A DNA stretch of 64,000 bases from Telluribacter roseus. Its GTDB lineage: Bacteria; Bacteroidota; Bacteroidia; Cytophagales; Spirosomataceae. This document shows, piece after piece, positions 17,054 to 26,998 of this stretch (the first letter of the stretch is position 1; the number at the start of each line of letters is the position of its first letter). Location of the stretch: contig NZ_JAFEUV020000010.1 in assembly GCF_017355915.2 (NCBI RefSeq), forward strand, positions 1 through 64,000. Direction: 5' to 3'. The notes under the pieces are model-generated. The model saw only the letters and a program-made list of their open reading frames with translations. It had not been told where the DNA came from and made no database searches. The position numbers and the translations under genes were made by a program.

Positions 17054-18165
17054 GGGATTTGGTACAGCCGGGCTATTTCTTCGGATACCTTACGTTCCCA
17101 CATGGCCTGCGCGCCCGTATTAAGTCCATGCTGGGTCTGCCCGTCGTAGCTTTTCTGCTCCCGGTCCATATCCCGGTAGGCTTCCAGGAATTCGTACTGG
17201 ATCTGGCTGTCGTGATCTTCGACAGTCAGATCCATTTTCTTTAGGCGCTCTTTGAAGCGTTCGGCCACGATTCGGGTTACGTCAAAGTGCAGTTGCTCGT
17301 GCCGGAGGGTGTAGTCATTGTGGGCACTGGCTTTACTCCACGACATACTCTTGACCATAAATACCTTCACCCCGATCTCTATTTCTATGTACTTACCTTT
17401 CATCCGGGCTAAGCCATCGTACGACAGGCTGGTAAAAACGGCGGCCGCATAACTACTGCCGGGCCGGCTGCTCATTCCCTGAAAATCAGCCCAGGTAAGC
17501 TTGCGCTCCGGACGGTAAAAGACTGTATCCTGGGTATCCCGGTAGGGCTTATCCACCATCACCAGCTTTACTCCACGCGCCAGCGCCGGATTTTTCCCCT
17601 CGTTTTCCTTGATCCACTTGTCCAGGTGTTTGAGTCCACCCACCATCAGCCGGCGGGCCAGTGCTTCGTGGTCATAGGCGGCTTCGGGACGGGTATAGTT
17701 GATCTTGGCCTGGTAGTGGGTCAGATCAACCGGTACGGTCTGGCGGGTCCAGCCAAAGCTGAGGTGTATTGAGTACTCGCCCTCTATCTTATTGGGAGCG
17801 ACTCGCTTCTCAGTAATGGCTAGATCCTTGACGGTAATGGTCACGGGGATCATATCGTCGGAGCGGCCCGGTGTAGAGTACGACCAGAAGTTGTACAGGC
17901 TACGTTCCAGCCGTGAGTCCACAACCAGCGGCCGGGCTTTGGTAAATTCTACAATAGTGCCGATGGAAGCACCCGGTGTACTTCTGCCATCGACTACATC
18001 CAATACATAAAATGAGCCATCGCTGGTCAGTGCTATCTTTTCTTTCTGAAAGCGAATGGGTGCAGCATCCTGCTGAGCCCAGGCTACGGGAGAGGCAGTC
18101 AGTACGACCACCAGCACCAGTAGCTGGAACCCCTTATTTTTAAGAAGCCATTGAATCAATGTCAT
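17050..18165 (-). CDS. DUF922-family putative secreted zinc protease
   Basis: The 371-residue precursor has a signal peptide (LLVLVVVLTASPVAWAQ). The C-terminal domain contains LRHEQLHFDVTRIVAERF, an HExxH zinc motif preceded by the fold typical of DUF922 (RPERKLTWADFQGMSSRPGSSYAAAVFTSLSY). The N-terminal ~190 residues are beta-rich and unassigned. Proteolytic activity is predicted only from the motif. It overlaps the end of the aarF-like gene by 4 bp, tail to tail. Confidence 0.8.
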   Translation of the reverse strand: MTLIQWLLKNKGFQLLVLVVVLTASPVAWAQQDAAPIRFQKEKIALTSDGSFYVLDVVDGRSTPGASIGTIVEFTKARPLVVDSRLERSLYNFWSYSTPGRSDDMIPVTITVKDLAITEKRVAPNKIEGEYSIHLSFGWTRQTVPVDLTHYQAKINYTRPEAAYDHEALARRLMVGGLKHLDKWIKENEGKNPALARGVKLVMVDKPYRDTQDTVFYRPERKLTWADFQGMSSRPGSSYAAAVFTSLSYDGLARMKGKYIEIEIGVKVFMVKSMSWSKASAHNDYTLRHEQLHFDVTRIVAERFKERLKKMDLTVEDHDSQIQYEFLEAYRDMDREQKSYDGQTQHGLNTGAQAMWERKVSEEIARLYQIP

Positions 18166-18200
18166 GCTTTCCCTAATTTGCGGTATAATTAAACGGTAGA

Positions 18201-18695
18201 ATGAGTAAAACTATATCGAACCCTCGTCCTCATTTTGATGACATTTTTATGGAGTTAGCCAAAAATCTGGCTAATCGTTCGCATTGTATCAAAGCGCAGG
18301 TAGGAGCGGTGCTGGCCAAGGATACCCGTATTATTTCCATCGGCTACAACGGTCCTCCCGCCGGTACGCATAACTGTGATGAGGAGTTTCCCGAAACCGG
18401 CTGTCCCCGTGATTCCAAGGGGAGCTGTTCGCTCGCTCTGCACGCCGAGCAGAATGCTATCCTGTATGCCGTAAAAAATGGATCGAATATCGAAGGGGCT
18501 ACCTTATATGTAACACTGGCGCCCTGCATTTCGTGCGCCCGAGTTATATACACGATGAAGATCCAGAAAGTTCTCTATCTGGACTCGTACGCGGCGTACA
18601 AAGGCATTGGCGTTGAGGAAGGTGTGGAGTTTTTGAGGCGGTTTGGCGTAGAGGTGGAGCAGTATGGCGTAGGTGCCACGGGGCTGGTACTATAA
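18201..18695 (+). CDS. dCMP deaminase (ComEB/Dcd-type zinc deaminase)
   Basis: This 164-residue cytidine/deoxycytidylate deaminase-fold protein converts dCMP to dUMP for thymidylate synthesis. The zinc site is LHAEQNAI (His, catalytic Glu) with LAPCISCARVIY (two Cys). The insert CDEEFPETGCPRDSKGSCS carries further cysteines of the dCMP deaminase subfamily, and the motif GYNGPPAG is typical. It is divergent from the DUF922 gene with 35 bp between starts. Confidence 0.93.
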   Translation: MSKTISNPRPHFDDIFMELAKNLANRSHCIKAQVGAVLAKDTRIISIGYNGPPAGTHNCDEEFPETGCPRDSKGSCSLALHAEQNAILYAVKNGSNIEGATLYVTLAPCISCARVIYTMKIQKVLYLDSYAAYKGIGVEEGVEFLRRFGVEVEQYGVGATGLVL

Positions 18696-18706
18696 GCCCA
18701 AAAAGA

Positions 18707-18736
18707 AAAGCGTTTGGACCTTTCCAAACGCTTTCG
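18707..18736. terminator. Bidirectional terminator between dCMP deaminase and FKBP genes
   Basis: A perfect 12-bp stem AAAGCGTTTGGA/TCCAAACGCTTT (18707-18718 with 18723-18734) has the loop CCTT, with A's before and T's within the arm. It lies between convergent genes. Confidence 0.85.
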
Positions 18737-18761
18737 TATACAGCATCCGACGAGGCCAGGA

Positions 18762-19280
18762 CTAGTGGTGAACTCCTCCCTGACCGTGCACGTGGCCATG
18801 GTTCAGTTCATCAGGCGTAGCATCCCGTACGGCTACTACTTTCCCCTCAAAATGCATGGTCTTACCGGCCAGCGGATGGTTGAAATCCATGATGACATTC
18901 TCATCCGTAACCCGTACTACCTGGCCCTGTAGGCGATCTCCTTCTTCGTTGGTCATAGGTACTATGTTACCAATAGCCAGAAGCTCTTCCTCGTTGATGT
19001 CATCCATCTTGAAGATTTCCTTCGGGATCTCTACTACGGCATTGGGATCAAATTCCCCATAGCCTTCTTCGGGATCAATGGTAAAGTTGAATGTGTCGCC
19101 GTCAGCTAAGCCCTGAAGATTGTCCTCAAAGCCCTCGGGCAGGCCACTCATTCCGAATATAAAGTACATAGGATCTGATTCATCCACGACTTCCACTACG
19201 TCCATGTCATCCCCCTCTTCCGGAATACTCAGACTATATGTTACCGCTACGACTTTATTTTTCTCAATTTTCATTGGCAT
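18762..19280 (-). CDS. SlyD-like FKBP-type peptidyl-prolyl isomerase
   Basis: This 172-residue protein is a prolyl isomerase/chaperone of the SlyD type. The FKBP half-domains flank an insert-in-flap domain (FNFTIDPEEGYGEFDPNAVVEIPKEIF), and DFNHPLAGKTMHFEGKVVAV is the family motif. The C-terminus is His-rich (HGHVHGQGGVHH), as in SlyD, and may bind nickel or other metals. The middle is strongly acidic. A second Met 6 bp in (19274) is an equally good start. Confidence 0.92.
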   Translation of the reverse strand: MPMKIEKNKVVAVTYSLSIPEEGDDMDVVEVVDESDPMYFIFGMSGLPEGFEDNLQGLADGDTFNFTIDPEEGYGEFDPNAVVEIPKEIFKMDDINEEELLAIGNIVPMTNEEGDRLQGQVVRVTDENVIMDFNHPLAGKTMHFEGKVVAVRDATPDELNHGHVHGQGGVHH

Positions 19281-19380
19281 CTTAGGTTTAAAAAGTTGTT
19301 GAATGATTGTAGTTATGAGTTTTTTTATACCAGTTGTATGCTACAAACGTACGGCTATTTATTTCTAAATACCTTATTTA

Positions 19381-19980
19381 ATGAACTTTCTAGCGCATTT
19401 GATGCTGTCGGGGGACCGGGAGGAGGTGATCATGGGCAACTACGTCGCCGATTTCATCAAGGGAAAACTTACTCCTGAACGAGTAAAAGATTGGTCCGCT
19501 GACTATCTACTTGGCGTACGGTTACACCGCTTCATCGACTCCTATACCGACTCTCACGCGGCCGTACGTCAGATACGCCATCAAGTGGCTCTTACCCACG
19601 GCAAAGTGGCCGGCGTGGCCGTTGATATTTACTTTGATCACTTTCTGGCCCGCCAGTTTGATCAGTACCGTCAGGAAACGTTGTCAAACTTCTGTGCCAG
19701 AATGTACTCCGTGGTCCAAAAGAATCAGCAGCTGATCCCGCAGGCTATGGTACCCATGGCGGAGTCCATGATCCGGTACAACTGGCTGCTCGGCTACCGC
19801 GAGATCGCCGGCATTGGCCGGTCTTTCCAGGGGCTGGCCAGCCGGTTTGCCTTTATGGCCGGTATCCGGGGAGCCGAGCAGGATTTAGTGAAGAATTATC
19901 TATATTACGAATCCCTTTTTCAACCGTTCTTTGCGGAACTGGAAGAGGTAACGCAACATTTTATTCAGCAGAACCAATAA
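19381..19980 (+). CDS. Acyl-carrier-protein phosphodiesterase (AcpH family)
   Basis: This 199-residue protein of the AcpH/DUF479 family removes 4'-phosphopantetheine from ACP in E. coli. The signature MNFLAHLMLSG, GNYVADFIKGK, GVRLHRFIDSYTDSH and GVAVDIYFDHFLA holds the conserved His and Asp residues of an HD-like metal site. It starts in an A/T-rich leader and is followed 18 bp later by holA. Confidence 0.9.
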   Translation: MNFLAHLMLSGDREEVIMGNYVADFIKGKLTPERVKDWSADYLLGVRLHRFIDSYTDSHAAVRQIRHQVALTHGKVAGVAVDIYFDHFLARQFDQYRQETLSNFCARMYSVVQKNQQLIPQAMVPMAESMIRYNWLLGYREIAGIGRSFQGLASRFAFMAGIRGAEQDLVKNYLYYESLFQPFFAELEEVTQHFIQQNQ

Positions 19981-19998
19981 GTATATCTATTACAAATT

Positions 19999-21018
19999 AT
20001 GGCTATCGCGCCGGATGTTATCCTGAAAGAGATCAAGAATAAGCAGTTCAGACCGGTTTATTTCCTGTACGGAGATGAGCCTTACTACATAGAAGCCATT
20101 GCCGAGGAACTGGAAAAGAGGGTAGTCCCCGAGGCCGAAAAAGGCTTTAATCAGTTTGTGCTGTACGGCAAGGATACCGATCTGGCGGGTGTACTGGGCT
20201 ATGCTCGGCGCTTTCCGTTTATGGCCGAGCGGCAGCTGGTACTGGTCAAGGAAGCCCATAAGCTAGGAGGCATTGAGCAGAAAGAACAGCTAAGTCGCCT
20301 GGAAGACTACGCGCTGAATCCGCTGACCAGTACTACACTGGTATTTTGTTACCAGGCCAATGCTGACGAACGGAAATCATTCCTGAAGGCCATTGCCGGT
20401 AAGGGAGCCGTGGTACAGTCCAAGAAGATGTACGACAATAAGCTGCCCGAATGGGTAGCCAGTTACTGCCATGCGCAGGGGGTCAAGATCAGCCCCAAGG
20501 CGGTGCAGATGCTGGTAGATAACATCGGGAATGACCTGCAACGGCTGGTCAACGAGATCCAGAAGGTACTTGTCAACCTGAAAATAGGTGAGGGCATTGA
20601 CGCCGAGCTGGTCGAGAAGTACATCGGGATCAGTAAGGAGTATAATGTATTTGAGTTTCAGAAGGCCCTGCTGCAGCGGGATGTGATCAAAGCCAATCAG
20701 ATTGTCGCCCATTTTGCCGCCAATCCTAAGGACAATCCCCTGGCCCCGATGCTGATCATCCTGTACGGCTTCTTCAGTAAAGTACTTATTACCCACGCCA
20801 CCAACGACCGCTCCGAGAAGGGGCTGGGCGCGGTGCTGGGGGTGAATCCGTACTTTGTCAAAGATTATCTGCTGGCTGCCCGCAACTACCCGTTCCCGAA
20901 GGTGGCCCACATTATCCACTACCTGCGTACCTGCGACAGCCAGCTCAAAGGAGTGGAAGGTGGTACGGTGAGCGAGGGCGAGCTGCTGAAAGAGCTTGTA
21001 TTTAAAATTGTACACTAA
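19999..21018 (+). CDS. holA: DNA polymerase III delta subunit
   Basis: This is a clamp-loader subunit that opens the beta sliding clamp. At 339 residues it has the usual length. The N-terminal PVYFLYGDEPYYIEAIAEEL and the beta-binding region LGYARRFPFMAERQLVLVKEAH match HolA, as does the C-terminal LQRLVNEIQKV, EYNVFEFQKALLQRD, LRTCDSQLKG and LKELVFKIV. It is probably co-transcribed with the ACP phosphodiesterase gene. Confidence 0.93.
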   Translation: MAIAPDVILKEIKNKQFRPVYFLYGDEPYYIEAIAEELEKRVVPEAEKGFNQFVLYGKDTDLAGVLGYARRFPFMAERQLVLVKEAHKLGGIEQKEQLSRLEDYALNPLTSTTLVFCYQANADERKSFLKAIAGKGAVVQSKKMYDNKLPEWVASYCHAQGVKISPKAVQMLVDNIGNDLQRLVNEIQKVLVNLKIGEGIDAELVEKYIGISKEYNVFEFQKALLQRDVIKANQIVAHFAANPKDNPLAPMLIILYGFFSKVLITHATNDRSEKGLGAVLGVNPYFVKDYLLAARNYPFPKVAHIIHYLRTCDSQLKGVEGGTVSEGELLKELVFKIVH

Positions 21019-21024
21019 TCAGCA

Positions 21025-21795
21025 TTACGAAGTCCTGCGCCGGTACGCCAGCAGCTGAAACAGCAACGAAACGCCTATAATGGTAACGGTACCCGCACTA
21101 AGGCCCACTACCAGCCGGTGCGGGATACTGTCAAACCATTCGTGGGGATTGGTATTCTGCTCCCTCATAAATATAAGCGTGGTACCTACCGATAATATAA
21201 ACCAGTAGGCTACTTTGCTGATCGTAGTCGGAGGGATGTATGTATCGGCCGGTTCATTGATCTTGAGTAATACCCAAATCAAAGCGACCAGTGCAATGGC
21301 AGAGCCAATGTGCTCCAGGAGTGCGTACATGGGCTGCTCTCCGCCCAGTGCAGTATAGGTTTGCTCAAAAAACTGGGGCGCCAGGTGGTATATGCCCAGG
21401 TACCCATCCGGATATCCCAGTTTGTCCCAGATAAAATGTGACGCTATACCAATCAAGGATGAGGCAATGAAAGCCAGCCAGTGCTTGCGTAAGTACATGT
21501 AGAAATTGAACCCCATAAATCCGCTGAACCGTTTGTCGAACGGTGAAGGCAGATGTGACAGCAGAGGATTCCGGATCAGCAGGTGGTATAAGGCCGCCAG
21601 GCCAAAAGTCATCGGCAGATCAAAAAGAAAGATACCAAGAAAAGAATGTCCAAAGTCGTAGTTGCCACTGAAAGACATAAAATACTCAAAGTCGGGCGCC
21701 ATACTGCCAAATACCAGACCCGTCACCGAAAACCAGGCTGGCTTCCATTTTTGCAGGGGGAGTACTATAGCCGGGTGTGATAATGTAAAGGGCAT
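21025..21795 (-). CDS. DUF4184-family membrane protein
   Basis: This is a 256-residue integral membrane protein with about six hydrophobic helices. The N-terminal MPFTLSHPAIVLPL, GSMAPDFEYF and IGIASHFIWDKLGYPDGYL, with conserved His and Asp, are typical of DUF4184, which resembles membrane metal-dependent hydrolase-like proteins. No biochemical function is known to me. It is convergent with holA, 6 bp apart. Confidence 0.85.
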   Translation of the reverse strand: MPFTLSHPAIVLPLQKWKPAWFSVTGLVFGSMAPDFEYFMSFSGNYDFGHSFLGIFLFDLPMTFGLAALYHLLIRNPLLSHLPSPFDKRFSGFMGFNFYMYLRKHWLAFIASSLIGIASHFIWDKLGYPDGYLGIYHLAPQFFEQTYTALGGEQPMYALLEHIGSAIALVALIWVLLKINEPADTYIPPTTISKVAYWFILSVGTTLIFMREQNTNPHEWFDSIPHRLVVGLSAGTVTIIGVSLLFQLLAYRRRTS

Positions 21796-21940
21796 AATCC
21801 TGTATAAAAACTTTATCAGGTGCTACTTACAAAATCTACGCCCGCTGTCGATCGGCAGCGCCGGGTAGCCCATTCTAAGATTTTTGGATTTTCCTGAGTA
21901 AGCCGGGGAGGCCATAAGGAGGTTGACAGGTAGCCAAAAA

Positions 21941-21970
21941 CAAAAAACCCTAACTCGTATGAGTTAGGGT
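21941..21970 (-). terminator. Terminator of tRNA-Met
   Basis: On the minus strand a perfect 10-bp stem (ACCCTAACTC/GAGTTAGGGT, 21947-21956 with 21961-21970) has a 4-base loop and is followed by six T (complement of A21942-21947). Confidence 0.9.
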
Positions 21971-21982
21971 CTGGAAGAAGTG

Positions 21983-22056
21983 TAGCGGGGAGCAGGATCG
22001 AACTGCCGACCTCAGGGTTATGAATCCTGCGCTCTAACCATCTGAGCTACCCCGCC
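21983..22056 (-). tRNA. tRNA-Met (anticodon CAU)
   Basis: This is a 74-base cloverleaf on the minus strand. The acceptor is GGCGGGG/CCCCGCT, the D arm is GCTC-AGATGGTTA-GAGC, and the anticodon stem CAGGA/CCCTG has one A-C mismatch at the base of the loop TTCATAA. The T arm is GGCAG-TTCGATC-CTGCT. CCA is not encoded. The paired first base (G1-U72) argues against an initiator tRNA, so it is an elongator or, less likely, tRNA-Ile with a modified CAU. Confidence 0.93.
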
Positions 22057-22070
22057 GTTCTAATTTTTGA

Positions 22071-22101
22071 CAAAACTAAGGCGAAAAAAATTACGTTGCA
22101 A
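22071..22101 (-). promoter_or_regulatory. Promoter of tRNA-Met
   Basis: On the minus strand TTG (22101-22099), a 20-base spacer and TAGTTTTG (22078-22071) match the Bacteroidetes promoter exactly. The tRNA begins 15 bp downstream. Confidence 0.8.
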
Positions 22102-22279
22102 ACAATTTTTGCATATTTCGTCTGAGAGACCTAACTTACAAATTCTAGAACAGTCCATGAATGTAGAAAATGGATTTTTAGTAGATGAGGGAGGCGAATG
22201 GTAAGCGGTTGATTCTAAGAAAAATGTAGCTTAGCTAGATATAAAAGGCATTATTGAATTCCTAACCAACGAGTCGAAT

Positions 22280-22672
22280 ATGGAAAAACACAAATTTGTG
22301 GTCGAATACGAATTACGTTCATCTCCCAAGGTACTGTTCCCCTACATTAGTACTGCATCCGGGCTGGAGCAGTGGTTTGCCGAGAAGGTAAAAGTGCTGC
22401 CCGATCACCGCTTTGACTTCCACTGGGACGGTGAAAGCCACGTAGCCCGGCAAACCTCCCACCGCCTTAACAAAGCCGTTCGTTACGAATTTGAGAATAC
22501 TGGAGAGACCGAGTTCGATCTCAACTATATCGAAATGAAGCTCGAAGTGAGCGAACTTACACAATCTACTTACCTTCGTGTCGTTGATTATTCACAAAAT
22601 GCCGACAATCAAGAACTATTATCCATGTGGAATGGGTTAATAGAGAGCTTAAAGGAAATAGTAGGTAGTTAA
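22280..22672 (+). CDS. START-like (SRPBCC) domain protein
   Basis: This 130-residue protein has the helix-grip fold pattern of START/AHSA1 proteins: KFVVEYELRSSPKVLFPYISTASGLEQWFAEKV at the start and a C-terminal helix SMWNGLIESLKEIVG. This short version is common in Bacteroidetes. The ligand is unknown. Its stop overlaps the ATG of the LptF/G gene (TAATG), so the two are translationally coupled. Confidence 0.85.
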   Translation: MEKHKFVVEYELRSSPKVLFPYISTASGLEQWFAEKVKVLPDHRFDFHWDGESHVARQTSHRLNKAVRYEFENTGETEFDLNYIEMKLEVSELTQSTYLRVVDYSQNADNQELLSMWNGLIESLKEIVGS

Positions 22673-24201
22673 TGAAAAAGCTGGATAAGCTGGTATTAAA
22701 AACATTCTGGGGGCCCTTTGTGGTAACATTGTCGGTGGTGATATTCATCTTCCTGATGCGGATTATGATATTCTACATCGACGAATTTGTGTCAAAAGAC
22801 GTAGGTCTGTCCGAATACGCCCGCTTGTTTTTCTACTTTACCCTAAGTACCATACCCATAGCCTTGCCCCTGGCGGTGCTGCTCTCGTCCCTGATGGCCT
22901 TTGGTAATCTGGGCGAGTTTTTTGAACTGACTGCTATCAAAAGTGCAGGCGTATCTATAGTAAGGGTCATGATGCCCTTGTTTATCGTGGCCTTTTGTAT
23001 CAGTATCTTCTCTTTTTTCTTTAATGACCGTACCGTTCCCTGGGCTAACTTGAAAGGGTACAGCCTGCTGTACGATATCAAGACAACCAAAGCTACCCTT
23101 AAGATCAAGGAGGGAATCTTCTACAACGATCTGCCCGGCTATAGTATTAAGGTGGACGAAAAGCTACCCGATGGAAAAACCATGCGGGGTATGGTCATAT
23201 ATAAGCACGATACCCGCTCCTACGAAAGAGGCAATACGCAAGTCATTCTGGCGGACTCAGGTAGGATGTACACCATCAATAACAATGGCTACCTGGTTAT
23301 TGAGCTATTCAGCGGCAGCGACTACCAGGAGGTAATCGATGCGACCGGAGCTAACCGATCGGTAGTGTACGGTCCGGCTATGGGAGCCGGAGCTGCTTCG
23401 GGGGCTAACTTTGTGCGCAACCGTTTCGATCAGTACAAGCTGGTAGTAAGTCTGGAATCATTTGGGATGCGGCGTACCGATGAGGAGCAGTTTAAGTACC
23501 ACGAGTTCATGAAGAACATCCAGTCGCTGAACCAGACGGCAGACTCCATCCGTAACGACTACAAGCAAACCCGCGAACGACTGGTGGCCAATAGCCAGCA
23601 GTACTTTACCTACCACGCCCGCACCTCGTATACCTATGGCGTCAAGACGGAGGCCGGCAAGTGGATTGATTCTCTTATTGCCAAGCCGGTAGGGGATAGC
23701 ATCAGGAAGGAGATCCTGACGACGGCCCGCAACTCGGCCCAGAGCATGGCCAGCTTTGCCAAGTCCAATCAGGAGTACCTGCAGAGTAAGCGTAAAGAAG
23801 GTAATCGCTACGAACTCGAAAAACACCATAAATATACCCAGGCGCTGTCGTGCCTGGTGATGTTCCTGATCGGTGCGCCGCTCGGAGCTATCATTAAGAA
23901 GGGCGGCTTTGGGATGCCGGTACTGATCTCCATCGTATTCTTTATCCTGATGTATGTATTGACCATACAGGGAGACAAGTGGGTGAAAGAAGGCCTCGTA
24001 AACGTGTACTTCGGAGCCTGGCTTCCTAACACAGTACTGCTGCTGGCCGGATTGTACTTTATTGACCGGGCCCGCAACGACTCCCGCCTGTTTGAAAAAG
24101 ACGTGTACCTGATGTTTATCAATAAAATGAAGCGAAGGCTCCAAAAAGGGAAATATCAGGCGACGACGCTTACTTCACAAGAAGCCGAACTGGAGGCGTA
24201 A
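22672..24201 (+). CDS. LptF/LptG-family permease
   Basis: This 509-residue inner-membrane permease of the YjgP/YjgQ family forms part of the LptBFG transporter that extracts lipopolysaccharide. Helices lie at about 12-32, 55-80 and 100-122. A long periplasmic beta-jellyroll follows, then C-terminal helices around 390-470 (PLGAIIKKGGFGMPVLISIVFFILMY is the family motif). At 509 residues it is much longer than E. coli LptF (366); the extra ~130 residues are a coiled, charged insert before the last helices, as in other Bacteroidetes. Coupling to the START-like gene may hint at lipid handling. Confidence 0.9.
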   Translation: MKKLDKLVLKTFWGPFVVTLSVVIFIFLMRIMIFYIDEFVSKDVGLSEYARLFFYFTLSTIPIALPLAVLLSSLMAFGNLGEFFELTAIKSAGVSIVRVMMPLFIVAFCISIFSFFFNDRTVPWANLKGYSLLYDIKTTKATLKIKEGIFYNDLPGYSIKVDEKLPDGKTMRGMVIYKHDTRSYERGNTQVILADSGRMYTINNNGYLVIELFSGSDYQEVIDATGANRSVVYGPAMGAGAASGANFVRNRFDQYKLVVSLESFGMRRTDEEQFKYHEFMKNIQSLNQTADSIRNDYKQTRERLVANSQQYFTYHARTSYTYGVKTEAGKWIDSLIAKPVGDSIRKEILTTARNSAQSMASFAKSNQEYLQSKRKEGNRYELEKHHKYTQALSCLVMFLIGAPLGAIIKKGGFGMPVLISIVFFILMYVLTIQGDKWVKEGLVNVYFGAWLPNTVLLLAGLYFIDRARNDSRLFEKDVYLMFINKMKRRLQKGKYQATTLTSQEAELEA

Positions 24202-24203
24202 TT

Positions 24204-24233
24204 TTGTACTTTCAGAAGTATTCCGTACCTTTG
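24204..24233 (+). promoter_or_regulatory. rpsO promoter
   Basis: TTG (24204-24206), a 19-base spacer and TACCTTTG (24226-24233) match the strong Bacteroidetes promoter form seen at ribosomal genes. The ATG of rpsO is 45 bp further on. Confidence 0.85.
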
Positions 24234-24278
24234 CGGCTGTTTTAATTTTTATTCACAATTTAATCTGTTGTTACAATC

Positions 24279-24554
24279 ATGTATTTAACCACGGACAAGA
24301 AGAAGGAAATCTTCGAAAGCAAAGGGTTCAAGAAAGAAGCTGGTGATACCGGTTCCCCTGAGTCCCAAATTGCATTGTTCACGTACCGGATCAACTATCT
24401 GACCGAACACCTCAAAACGCACAAGAAAGACAACGACACGCGTCTGGGGCTACTCAAAATGGTAGGTAAGCGTAGAAGACTATTGGATTATCTGTCAAAG
24501 AAAGACATTAATCGCTACCGTGCCATCATTGCTGAGCTGAACATTCGTAAGTAA
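24279..24554 (+). CDS. rpsO: 30S ribosomal protein S15
   Basis: This 91-residue S15 binds 16S rRNA early in small-subunit assembly. The motif [29 protein letters not shown] and [16 protein letters not shown] are invariant family segments. It sits upstream of pnp, as in many bacteria, but with its own terminator between. Confidence 0.98.
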   Translation: MYLTTDKKKEIFESKGFKKEAGDTGSPESQIALFTYRINYLTEHLKTHKKDNDTRLGLLKMVGKRRRLLDYLSKKDINRYRAIIAELNIRK

Positions 24555-24563
24555 TTCTAGCAT

Positions 24564-24602
24564 AATCAGGGAATTTGCTTTTAAGGTAAATTCCCTGATT
24601 TG
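24564..24602 (+). terminator. Terminator after rpsO
   Basis: A perfect 13-bp stem AATCAGGGAATTT/AAATTCCCTGATT (24564-24576 with 24588-24600) has an 11-base loop. Confidence 0.75.
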
Positions 24603-24794
24603 CGTTAAAAAAGTCCTCTGCTGCTCCTTTACAAATAATATTTTTTTTGGAAGTCCTAACTTTTTCTTCATTAGGCAGATATAATAGGGTATGTAAGGTA
24701 TATTATATACTTTCTACTTTAAACTAATAGTAATTTATTGAAGTTTAATACAAAGCGGTTATAAAGCGGTTACTCATTCATCTATTCTACATTT

Positions 24795-26921
24795 ATGCAA
24801 TTTAACGTCATCACAAAGACAATACCACTGCCCGATGGCAGACAAATCACTATTGAAACAGGGAAACTAGCGAAGCAGGCAGACGGCTCGGTAGTAGTAC
24901 GTTTGGGTAATACCATGCTACTGGCTACTGTAGTTGCCAATAAAGACATTAAAGAAGGGGTTGATTTCCTGCCTCTATCAGTAGATTATCAAGAAAAATT
25001 CGCTTCGGCAGGTCGTATTCCCGGTAGCTTCATGCGCCGTGAGGGTAAGCTTTCTGACCACGAAGTACTGGTTAGCCGTCTAGTGGACCGCGCTATGCGT
25101 CCTCTTTTTCCGGACGACTACCACGCCGATATCCAAATTAACATATTCCTGATCTCAGCCGATGCGGAGGCTTTGCCCGATGCCCTGGCTGCCCTGGCTG
25201 CTTCAGCGGCTCTGATGGCTTCGGATATACCTTTCAATGGTCCCGTATCAGAAGTACGTGTAGCCAAGATCGATGGTCAGTACATTGTAAATCCCAAGGC
25301 TTCTGATCTTAGCAGAGCTACGATCGATCTGATGGTGGGTGCTACCAGCCGGGATATCACCATGGTGGAAGGCGAACTGGAAGAGGCTTCGGAAGAAGAA
25401 ATCATTGAAGCGCTGAAAGTGGCGCATGAGGCTATCAAGGTTCAGTGTGCCGCACTGAAAGAGTTTGAAGCTGAGGTAGGAAAAACCACAAAGCGTGAGT
25501 ATCCAGGAGATTTGCAGGATGCGGAGCTGGAAGCCCGTGTACGCTCTTTCTGCTACGACAAAGTATATGCAGTAGCCAAGCAGGGTGGAAGCAAGCAGCA
25601 GCGCAAGGAAGGCTTCAAAGCCGTGCTGCAGGAGTTCATGGCGACTATCCAGGAAGGCGAAGAGGTCAATGAGTCTCTGATCAAGCGCTACTTCCATGAC
25701 CTTGAGTATGATGCAGCCCGTCGTCTGGTACTGGATGAGCGCATCCGTCTGGATGGCCGTCAGCTGGACCAGGTTCGTCCTATTGCCAGTGAAGTAGACT
25801 TCCTGCCTAATGCGCATGGTTCGGCACTCTTTACCCGCGGTGAAACTCAGTCGCTGACTACGGTGACTCTGGGAACTAAAATGGACGAGCAGATTGTAGA
25901 TACTGCAATGAACTACGGTTACAACAAGTTTCTGCTCCATTACAACTTCCCTGGTTTCTCAACCGGTGAAGTAAAACCAAACCGTGGACCCGGACGCAGA
26001 GAAGTAGGTCATGGTAACCTGGCTCTGCGTGCGCTTAAGAAAGTATTGCCTCCGGAGGGTGAAAACCCATACACTATTCGTATTGTATCGGATATCCTTG
26101 AGTCCAATGGTTCATCTTCAATGGCAACGGTATGTGCCGGTTCGCTGGCTCTGATGGATGCCGGTCTGAAAATAAAAGCTCCGGTATCCGGTATTGCCAT
26201 GGGATTGATCTCTGATGCTGAGACCGGAAAGTACGCTGTACTATCAGATATCCTCGGAGATGAAGATCACCTGGGTGATATGGACTTCAAAGTTACAGGT
26301 ACTGCCAATGGTATCACGGCCTGTCAGATGGACATCAAAGTAGATGGTCTTTCGTTTGAAGTACTTACCGAAGCGCTTCTACAGGCCAAAGCAGGTCGTC
26401 TGCACATCCTGAACGAAATGAACAAGGCGATCACCGAGCCACGTCCGGATCTGAAGCCTCATACACCACGTGCGGTAGTAATTAAGATCGATCGTGAAAT
26501 GATTGGCGCGGTTATTGGTCCAGGTGGTAAGGTAGTACAGGATATCCAGAAAGAATCAGGCGCTACTGTATCCATCGAAGAAAAAGATAATGCCGGATTC
26601 GTTAGCATTTTCTCAGCTAACAAAGAATCAATGGATAAGGCAGTAGCCCGCGTAAGAGGTATAGTAACTGTGCCCGAAATCGGGGAAGAGTATAACGGTA
26701 CCGTTAAAACGATCATGCCGTTTGGTGCATTCGTTGAATTCCTGCCCGGCAAAGATGGCTTATTGCATATTTCTGAGATAAAGTGGGAGCGTCTTGAGAA
26801 TATGGATGGTGTACTCGAAGTTGGCGAAGAGGTGCGAGTGAAGCTTGTTGATGTTGATAAGAAGACTGGAAAATATCGTTTGTCACGCAAGGTTCTTCTT
26901 CCAAAGCCGGAGAACAAATAA
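24795..26921 (+). CDS. pnp: Polynucleotide phosphorylase
   Basis: PNPase is a phosphorolytic 3'-5' exoribonuclease and RNA tailing enzyme. The 708-residue protein has two RNase PH domains: 1-140 with [17 protein letters not shown], and about 320-540 with [17 protein letters not shown] and [25 protein letters not shown] domain starts near 560 ([22 protein letters not shown]) and an S1 domain lies at about 625-695 ([28 protein letters not shown]). All parts are intact. The 240-bp leader after the rpsO terminator has room for autoregulation, as known for E. coli pnp. Confidence 0.98.
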   Translation: MQFNVITKTIPLPDGRQITIETGKLAKQADGSVVVRLGNTMLLATVVANKDIKEGVDFLPLSVDYQEKFASAGRIPGSFMRREGKLSDHEVLVSRLVDRAMRPLFPDDYHADIQINIFLISADAEALPDALAALAASAALMASDIPFNGPVSEVRVAKIDGQYIVNPKASDLSRATIDLMVGATSRDITMVEGELEEASEEEIIEALKVAHEAIKVQCAALKEFEAEVGKTTKREYPGDLQDAELEARVRSFCYDKVYAVAKQGGSKQQRKEGFKAVLQEFMATIQEGEEVNESLIKRYFHDLEYDAARRLVLDERIRLDGRQLDQVRPIASEVDFLPNAHGSALFTRGETQSLTTVTLGTKMDEQIVDTAMNYGYNKFLLHYNFPGFSTGEVKPNRGPGRREVGHGNLALRALKKVLPPEGENPYTIRIVSDILESNGSSSMATVCAGSLALMDAGLKIKAPVSGIAMGLISDAETGKYAVLSDILGDEDHLGDMDFKVTGTANGITACQMDIKVDGLSFEVLTEALLQAKAGRLHILNEMNKAITEPRPDLKPHTPRAVVIKIDREMIGAVIGPGGKVVQDIQKESGATVSIEEKDNAGFVSIFSANKESMDKAVARVRGIVTVPEIGEEYNGTVKTIMPFGAFVEFLPGKDGLLHISEIKWERLENMDGVLEVGEEVRVKLVDVDKKTGKYRLSRKVLLPKPENK

Positions 26922-26998
26922 CCCGAAAATATTGTTTTTCTAATACGAATGATTTTAAGGGGTATTACGTTATACACTAAAATTAACAATACTAATAG

